A DNA stretch of 8,597 nt from an uncultured bacterium (GTDB lineage: Bacteria > Bacillota > Clostridia > Oscillospirales > Ruminococcaceae). A program made the translations under genes and the position numbers. Positions 4,206-8,597 of the stretch are shown here, piece after piece. The stretch covers positions 1 to 8,597 of the forward strand of contig CAJMQZ010000084.1 of NCBI GenBank assembly GCA_905215595.1. The letters are read 5' to 3'. Each line of letters opens with the position of its first letter. Position 1 is the first letter of the stretch. Below the pieces are notes generated by a model. That model saw only the letters and a list, made by a program, of their open reading frames with translations, did no database searches and was not told the origin of the DNA.

Positions 4206-5603
4206 TTACAGCTTGCTCAGCTGGGGACCCTGTGCGGTGTCCTTGACGGCCCAGCCCAGCTCGGTCAGCTGTGCGCGGATGGCATCGGCGGTGGCCCAGT
4301 CCTTGGCCTTCTTGGCGGCAGCACGCTTCTCCACCAGCGCGGTCACCTCGGCGGGCACCTCATCCTTCTTGCGGTTGTACAGCAGACCCAGCACGCCGGT
4401 GATCTCGTCAAAGGCGGCGGCAGCCGTCTCCAGTGCAGCCTTGCTGGAAGCAGCAGACAGGGTGTTGATTTCCTTGACCAGATCAAACACGGCAGCCAGC
4501 GCATCCGGGGTGTTCAGGTCGTCGTCCATGGCGGTGCAGAACTTGGTGCGTGCCTCGGCGGCCTTTTCCTTCAGGGTCTCGTCGGTGCCAAAGTCGGTCT
4601 TGCTCAGGGCAAAGTCCAGATTCTCGCGGCAGGTGTACAGACGCTCCAGACTGTTCTTGCAGCTCTCGATGAGATCCACGGTGTAGTTCAGGGGCATCCG
4701 GTAGCCGGCGGTCAGCATGAAGTAGCGGATGGGCTCGTAGCCGTAGAGGTTGGCCACGTCGCGGACGGTGAAAAAGTTGTGCAGGCTCTTGGACATCTTC
4801 TGATTGTCCACGTTGATGAAGCCGTTGTGCATCCAGTAGCGGGCAAACTCGCAGCCGTTGGCGCATTCGCTCTGCGCGATCTCGTTTTCGTGGTGGGGGA
4901 AGATCAGGTCCTGACCGCCGCAGTGCAGGTCGATGGTCTTGCCCAGATGGGTGCGGCTCATGGCGCTGCACTCAATGTGCCAGCCCGGGCGGCCCATGCC
5001 GTAGGGGCTTTCCCATGCCGGCTCACCGGGCTTTGCAGCCTTCCAGACGGCAAAGTCGGCGGGGTCTTCCTTCAGATCGTCCTCCATGCGGCTGCGCAGC
5101 TCGCGGTTGCCGCTCTCCAGATCGTCCAGATTCAGGTGGCTCAGCTTGCCGTAGCCGGGGTCGCTCTTCACCCGGAAGTACACATCGCCGTTTTTGGCAA
5201 CGTAGGCGTGGCCGGAGTCGATCAGATCCTTGACGATATCCAAAATCTGGGGGATATGCTCGGTGGCGCGGGGCTGCACGGTGGGCTTTTCGCAGTTCAG
5301 GCCGGCGGCATCCTTCAGGTACTCGGCCTCAAAGCGCTGTGCCACCTCCTTCATGGAGGTGCCCTCTTCCTGCCCCTTCTTGATGAGCTTATCGTCGATA
5401 TCGGTGATGTTGGAAACGTAGATCACCTTGTTGCCCCGGTATTCCAGATAACGGCGCAGGGTATCGAACACGATCAGCGGGCGTGCGTTGCCGATGTGGA
5501 TATAGTTGTACACGGTAGGGCCGCAGACGTAGATGCGGTACTCGCCAGGCACCTGCGGCACAAATTCTTCCTTCTGTCGGGTCAGGGTGTTGAAGATCTG
5601 CAT
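4206..5603 (-). CDS. cysS: Cysteinyl-tRNA synthetase
   Basis: The 465-aa class I synthetase charges tRNA-Cys with cysteine. It has the HIGH-type signature HIGN at 36-39 and KMSKS at 269-273. The catalytic zinc site is Cys27 (VCGPT), Cys212 (ECSAMS), His237 and Glu241 (PHHENE), which confers selectivity for cysteine. The DALR-type helical domain and C-terminal anticodon-binding region occupy roughly residues 300-465. Length is normal for bacterial CysRS. The start at 5603 is supported by AAAAAGGAGA 7 nt upstream; an in-frame extension to 5699 would run through the T-box terminator and is rejected. The gene is alone in its transcript, preceded by a Cys T-box leader and followed by structured element C1. 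Serine acetyltransferase (cysE), sometimes adjacent in Firmicutes, is absent here. Confidence 0.98.
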   Translation of the reverse strand: MQIFNTLTRQKEEFVPQVPGEYRIYVCGPTVYNYIHIGNARPLIVFDTLRRYLEYRGNKVIYVSNITDIDDKLIKKGQEEGTSMKEVAQRFEAEYLKDAAGLNCEKPTVQPRATEHIPQILDIVKDLIDSGHAYVAKNGDVYFRVKSDPGYGKLSHLNLDDLESGNRELRSRMEDDLKEDPADFAVWKAAKPGEPAWESPYGMGRPGWHIECSAMSRTHLGKTIDLHCGGQDLIFPHHENEIAQSECANGCEFARYWMHNGFINVDNQKMSKSLHNFFTVRDVANLYGYEPIRYFMLTAGYRMPLNYTVDLIESCKNSLERLYTCRENLDFALSKTDFGTDETLKEKAAEARTKFCTAMDDDLNTPDALAAVFDLVKEINTLSAASSKAALETAAAAFDEITGVLGLLYNRKKDEVPAEVTALVEKRAAAKKAKDWATADAIRAQLTELGWAVKDTAQGPQLSKL

Positions 5604-5638
5604 GGTCAATTCTCCTTTTTGTTCCAAACAGAAGCCGC

Positions 5639-5686
5639 AAAACAAAACGCCCCCGGAGCGGTGCACAAGGCACAGCTCCGAAGGCG
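5639..5686 (-). terminator. Regulated terminator of the cysS T-box
   Basis: CGCCTTCGGAGC (5686-5675) pairs with GCTCCGGGGGCG (5659-5648), 12 bp with two G-U, followed by TTTTGTTTT. Its first seven bases, CGCCTTC, also form the 3' side of the antiterminator, so the two structures exclude each other. Confidence 0.92.
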
Positions 5687-5906
5687 GTTTTAAAATCAAA
5701 ATCGCGGTTCCACTTCTGTTTGTCGCTCAAAGCCGGTAACGGCGGCGCACCGCACGGCGATACTTCCCCACGGGGTTCCCGCCGCGTGCTGTCCGGGCGC
5801 ACTTTGCGCAGCGGTCTGCAAACAGGCTTCCAGCCAGTGGCCTGTTCTCTCTGCGCAGACGGTGTGCGGCGCTACTCTGCCCGGATAAACGCATTTATCC
5901 TTTTAC
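5639..5906 (-). promoter_or_regulatory. T-box riboswitch (tRNA-Cys) in the cysS leader
   Basis: All main T-box parts are visible on the minus strand. Stem I has a base TCCGGGC/GCCCGGA (5885-5879 with 5798-5792). Its specifier bulge has AGAGTA on the 5' side and AAAGTGC on the 3' side, placing Cys codon TGC at 5801-5799. Upper helices are GCGC/GCGC, GTCTGC/GCAGAC and a terminal AACAGG/CCTGTT. The T-box sequence AAGTGGAACCGCG (5715-5703) forms the canonical antiterminator: GAAG/CTTC, the 7-nt bulge TGGAACC, then GCG/CGC. The variable bulge base is A, which would pair with U73 of tRNA-Cys, agreeing with the TGC specifier. Uncharged tRNA-Cys should favour antitermination and raise cysS expression. 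Confidence 0.93.
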
Positions 5907-5912
5907 CCCTTT

Positions 5913-5941
5913 ATTATAGCGGTGCGGTGCAGGGAAGTCAA
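5913..5941 (-). promoter_or_regulatory. Promoter of cysS
   Basis: TTGACT (5941-5936) and TATAAT (5918-5913) on the minus strand are separated by 17 bp. Transcription would start near 5906 and give a leader of about 300 nt containing the T-box. Confidence 0.9.
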
Positions 5942-5960
5942 GGAGGAACAAAGAACGATT

Positions 5961-6062
5961 CAGAATGCCCTCCGCGTTGCTTTGGGCATCCTCAGCGGAA
6001 GAATTATTTTAAATTTCGGGATATCGGAACGCCTGCGGGCGTTCCGATATCCCATTTTCATC
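5961..6062 (+). repeat. Structured element C3, plus-strand copy
   Basis: It has the same architecture as C1 and C2 but lies on the plus strand. S1 is ATGCCC/GGGCAT (5965-5970, 5984-5989) around the 13-nt loop TCCGCGTTGCTTT. The linker contains CTCAGCGGAAGAATTATTT. S2 is 16 perfect pairs (GGGATATCGGAACGCC, 6018-6033, with 6038-6053) closed by TGCG, followed by ATTTTCATCCG. Unlike C1 and C2, no plus-strand gene precedes it: it starts about 20 bp upstream of the cysS promoter -35, pointing away from cysS. It meets C2 tail to tail. Confidence 0.85.
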
Positions 6063-6170
6063 CGTGAAAAGGGCCCCCCGGAGCGTCCGCAGACGCTCCG
6101 GGGGGCCGAAATCATAGATATTCTTTCCACTGAAATTGCGCAGAGCGAAGCGGAGCGCAATCAAAACGGT
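6062..6170 (-). repeat. Structured element C2, 3' flank of pflA
   Basis: On the minus strand it starts about 7 nt after the pflA stop codon. S1 is ATTGCGC/GCGCAAT (6161-6155 with 6141-6135) around the loop TCCGCTTCGCTCT. The linker contains TTCAGTGGAAAGAAT. S2 is 16 perfect pairs (GGCCCCCCGGAGCGTC and its complement, 6107-6092 with 6087-6072), loop TGCG, then CTTTTCACGG. S2 and the following T-run can serve as the pflB-pflA terminator. Confidence 0.85.
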
Positions 6171-6176
6171 GGTGCT

Positions 6177-6929
6177 TTACCCGGGATACCGGCTCACTTC
6201 CAGCAGTTCTTCTGCCCGCTTTACCTGCTCTGCCGTGGGCGGTACAGCGTCCGGCAGGGGGTAGGGGATGCCCAGCTTCTGCCATTTGAACAGCCCCAAG
6301 GTGTGGTAGGGCAGCACCTCCACCCGCTGCACCGTTTTGAGCGAGCGGATGAAGTCTGCTGTTTTGCGCAGCCCTTCCTCGTCATCGGTCAGACCGGGCA
6401 CAAGGACGTGCCGCACCCACAGCGGGATGCCGAGGTCGGAGATGTGCCGCGCCATGGCAAGAATATTGGCGTTGTCTTTGCCGGTGAGCTGCCGGTGGCG
6501 CTCCGGGTCGATCTCCTTGAGGTCTAAGATCACCAGACTGGTGTTAGCCATCAGACGGTCAAATGCGGCCAGATAGGCCGGGTCATCAGGGCGGAAGGGC
6601 TGCCCGGCGGTGTCCAGCGCCGTGTGCACGCCCTTGGCGCGCGCCAGCGTGAAGAACTCAGTCAGGAAATCCATCTGCCGCAGCGGCTCGCCGCCGCTGA
6701 CCGTGATGCCGCCCTTTTTGCCCCAGTAGTTGCGGTAGCGGTATACCCGTTGGAACAGCGCTTCTGCCGTCCACGCCTCGCCGCCCTCCGCCCATGTTTC
6801 GGGGTTGTGGCAGTACTTGCACCGCAGGGCACACCCCTGCAAAAACACCACAAAGCGCACGCCGGGGCCGTCCACCGAGCCGAAGGATTCCAGCGAGTGG
6901 ACGTACCCAAGAGTCTTACAGAGCGCCAT
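6177..6929 (-). CDS. pflA: Pyruvate formate-lyase activating enzyme (radical SAM)
   Basis: The 250-aa radical SAM enzyme uses a [4Fe-4S] cluster and S-adenosylmethionine to place the glycyl radical on PflB. The cluster motif C-x3-C-x2-C is Cys33, Cys37, Cys40 (QGCALRCKYCHNP). Other family features are GYVHSLESFGSVDGPGVRF at 8-26, the SAM-binding SGGEP at 78-82, DTAGQ at 106-110, LDLKEID at 135-141 and the HVLVPGLTD segment near 174-182. Length matches E. coli PflA (about 246 aa). I chose the ATG at 6929 because it gives the family's usual short N-terminus. It overlaps the last 14 nt of pflB and has no good Shine-Dalgarno, so translation is probably coupled to pflB. An upstream in-frame ATG at 6965 would add 12 atypical residues. 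Confidence 0.96.
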   Translation of the reverse strand: MALCKTLGYVHSLESFGSVDGPGVRFVVFLQGCALRCKYCHNPETWAEGGEAWTAEALFQRVYRYRNYWGKKGGITVSGGEPLRQMDFLTEFFTLARAKGVHTALDTAGQPFRPDDPAYLAAFDRLMANTSLVILDLKEIDPERHRQLTGKDNANILAMARHISDLGIPLWVRHVLVPGLTDDEEGLRKTADFIRSLKTVQRVEVLPYHTLGLFKWQKLGIPYPLPDAVPPTAEQVKRAEELLEVSRYPG

Positions 6930-8597
6930 GGCAGGTGCGTGCCAGCACGTCCAGCTGCTGCTCACGGGTCAGGTCGATGAACTTGACGGCGTAGCCGGAA
7001 ACGCGGATGGTGAAGTTGGCGTATTCTTCCTTCTCGGGGTGCTCCATGGCGTCCAGCAGCTTCTCCTTGCCAAAGACGTTCACGTTCAGGTGGTGTGCGC
7101 CCTGATCGAAGTAGCCGTCCAGTACCTGCACCAGATTCTCCACGCGCTCGCCCTCGCTGTGGCCCAGAGCCTCGGGGTTGATGGTCTGGGTGTTGGAGAT
7201 GCCGTCCAGTGCCCAGTGGTAGGGCAGCTTTGCCACGGAGTTCAGCGAGGCCAGCAGACCGTTCTGCTCTGCGCCGTAGCTGGGGGTGGCGCCGGGGGCA
7301 AACGGGGTGAAGGCGGCGCGGCCATCCGGCAGAGCGCCGGTGTACTTGCCGTATACCACGTTGGAGGTGATGGTCAGGATGGAGGTGGTAGCCTCGGAGT
7401 TGCGGTAGGTGTGGCGCTTCTTGATCATCTCAAGGAAGGTCTTGAGCAGCCACACACCGATCTCGTCGGCGCGGTCGTCATCGTTGCCGTACTTGGGGAA
7501 GTCGCCCTCGGTCTCAAAGCCGGTGGCAAGGCCGCTCTCGTCACGCACTACCTTCACCTTGGCGTACTTGATGGCGCTCAGGGAGTCGATGACGTGGGAG
7601 AAGCCTGCAATGCCGGTGGCAAAGGTGCGGCGCACATCGGTGTCGATGAGGGCCATCTCGGCTTCCTCGTAGTAGTACTTGTCGTGCATATACTGGATGA
7701 GGTTCAGCACGTTGACGTACAGGCCGGCCAGCCAGTCCAGCATCTGGACGTACTTGGGCAGCACCTCGTCGTAGTTCAGGTACTCGCCGGTGATGGGGGC
7801 GTAGTTGGGGCCGCACTGCTCGTGGCTCTTCTCGTCCACACCGCCGTTGATGGCGTACAGCAGGCACTTGGCCAGGTTGGCGCGGGCACCGAAGAACTGC
7901 ATCTCCTTGCCGGTCTGGGTGGCAGACACGCAGCAGCAGATGGAGTAATCATCGCCCCAGACGGGCTTCATCACGTCGTCGTTCTCGTACTGGACAGAGC
8001 TGGTATCGATGGACACCTTGGCGGCATATTTCTTGAAGCTCTCCGGCAGGGCGGAGGAGTACAGAACGGTCAGGTTCGGCTCCGGTGCGGGGCCCATGTT
8101 TTCCAGCGTGTGCAGGAAGCGGTAGCAGTTCTTGGTGACCATGCTGCGGCCGTCCATGCCGATGCCGCCCACTTCCAGCGTTGCCCACACGGGGTCGCCG
8201 GAGAACAGCTGGTTGTAGCTGGGGATGCGGGCAAACTTGACCATGCGGAACTTCATGACCATGTGGTCGATGAGCTCCTGGGCCTGGCTCTCGGTCAGGG
8301 TGCCGTTGTCCAGATCGCGCTGGATGTAGATGTCCAGGAAGGTGGAGATGCGGCCCACGCTCATGGCGGCGCCGTTCTGGGTCTTGATGGCGGCCAGATA
8401 GCCGAAGTACAGCCACTGGCAGGCCTCCTTGGCGTCCTTGGCGGGCTGGGAGATGTCGTAGCCGTAAGCCTCGGCCATCTTCTTCATGCCCTTCAGAGCG
8501 CTGATCTGGCGGGCGATCTCCTCGCGCAGGCGGATGACATCATCGGTCATGGTGCCGTCGCCGCAGTTGGCAAGATCCTCCTGCTTGAACTGGATCA
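6916..8597 (-). CDS. pflB: Pyruvate formate-lyase (formate C-acetyltransferase), 5' end missing
   Basis: The C-terminal 559 residues are visible, roughly three quarters of a protein of about 750 aa; the frame stays open to the window edge. The enzyme converts pyruvate and CoA to acetyl-CoA and formate in anaerobic fermentation. The catalytic site is ICCCVSAT (codons at about 7941-7918), where the two cysteines before Val match Cys418-Cys419 of E. coli PFL; a third Cys replaces the usual Ala. Other signatures are MQFFGARANLAK, ATTSILTITSNVVYGK and, near the end, RVSGYAVKF, whose glycine (codon 6996-6994) is the radical site. The Met at 8550 is internal, since upstream codons continue family sequence (NCGDGTMTDD). 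It is co-transcribed with pflA, overlapping it by 14 nt. The promoter lies outside the window. Confidence 0.97.
   Translation of the reverse strand, partial: IQFKQEDLANCGDGTMTDDVIRLREEIARQISALKGMKKMAEAYGYDISQPAKDAKEACQWLYFGYLAAIKTQNGAAMSVGRISTFLDIYIQRDLDNGTLTESQAQELIDHMVMKFRMVKFARIPSYNQLFSGDPVWATLEVGGIGMDGRSMVTKNCYRFLHTLENMGPAPEPNLTVLYSSALPESFKKYAAKVSIDTSSVQYENDDVMKPVWGDDYSICCCVSATQTGKEMQFFGARANLAKCLLYAINGGVDEKSHEQCGPNYAPITGEYLNYDEVLPKYVQMLDWLAGLYVNVLNLIQYMHDKYYYEEAEMALIDTDVRRTFATGIAGFSHVIDSLSAIKYAKVKVVRDESGLATGFETEGDFPKYGNDDDRADEIGVWLLKTFLEMIKKRHTYRNSEATTSILTITSNVVYGKYTGALPDGRAAFTPFAPGATPSYGAEQNGLLASLNSVAKLPYHWALDGISNTQTINPEALGHSEGERVENLVQVLDGYFDQGAHHLNVNVFGKEKLLDAMEHPEKEEYANFTIRVSGYAVKFIDLTREQQLDVLARTCHGAL

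Noticed and set aside
4152..5693. 513-codon plus-strand open frame opposite cysS
   Set aside because: It is antisense to CysRS and the T-box terminator; the composition is repetitive Val/Gly/His/Gln and no family features are visible.
5389..6067. Open frames through the cysS leader and the C3 region on both strands
   Set aside because: They cover the T-box, the cysS promoter and the structured repeats and share no protein-like features.

Overview
The window reads like a GC-rich, low-redundancy segment of an anaerobic gut Firmicute. The best guess is Faecalibacterium or a close Oscillospiraceae/Ruminococcaceae relative. Supporting signs are formate fermentation genes (pflB-pflA), a stand-alone iron-type alcohol dehydrogenase with a Rex-like operator, a T-box in front of cysS, near-consensus sigma-A promoters, tRNA genes with encoded CCA ends, and strong AGGAG-type ribosome sites. 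The genus is an inference from style and gene content.

Layout. 38-478 (-): unrecognised 146-aa protein. 545-748: palindrome-rich repeat A. 751-1074 (-): single-domain rhodanese, divergent from 1207-1677 (+): an Rrf2-family regulator with IscR-like cysteines; the 132-bp gap holds an imperfect palindrome over the regulator's -35. 1692-1859: promoter, tRNA-Trp(CCA) and terminator. 1895-2116: repeat B, an inverted copy of repeat A, then a remnant of a related repeat. 2276-2553: promoter, tRNA-Asp(GTC), tRNA-Thr(GGT), terminator. 2637-4030: Rex-like operator/promoter, iron alcohol dehydrogenase, terminator. 4079-4185: structured element C1. 4206-5603 (-): cysS with a complete T-box leader (about 5639-5906) and a TTGACT/TATAAT promoter. 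5961-6170: structured elements C3 (+) and C2 (-), tail to tail. 6177-6929 (-): pflA, overlapping the 3' end of pflB (6916-8597, 5' end outside the window).

How the genes fit together. PflA installs the glycyl radical in PflB, which splits pyruvate into acetyl-CoA and formate. The alcohol dehydrogenase can use reducing equivalents to make alcohol, and its Rex-like site would tie it to the NADH/NAD+ ratio. The rhodanese and the cysteine-bearing Rrf2 regulator suggest a small sulfur or Fe-S homeostasis module. cysS is expected to respond to uncharged tRNA-Cys through a TGC specifier.

The least expected signal is a structured element of about 105 nt present three times (4079-4185, 5961-6062, 6062-6170). 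Its two stems differ in sequence between copies but stay perfectly paired, while the loops (13 nt TCCGC... and TGCG) and the linker are nearly invariant. Two copies sit directly behind the stop codons of cysS and pflA. I do not recognise it as a named family.
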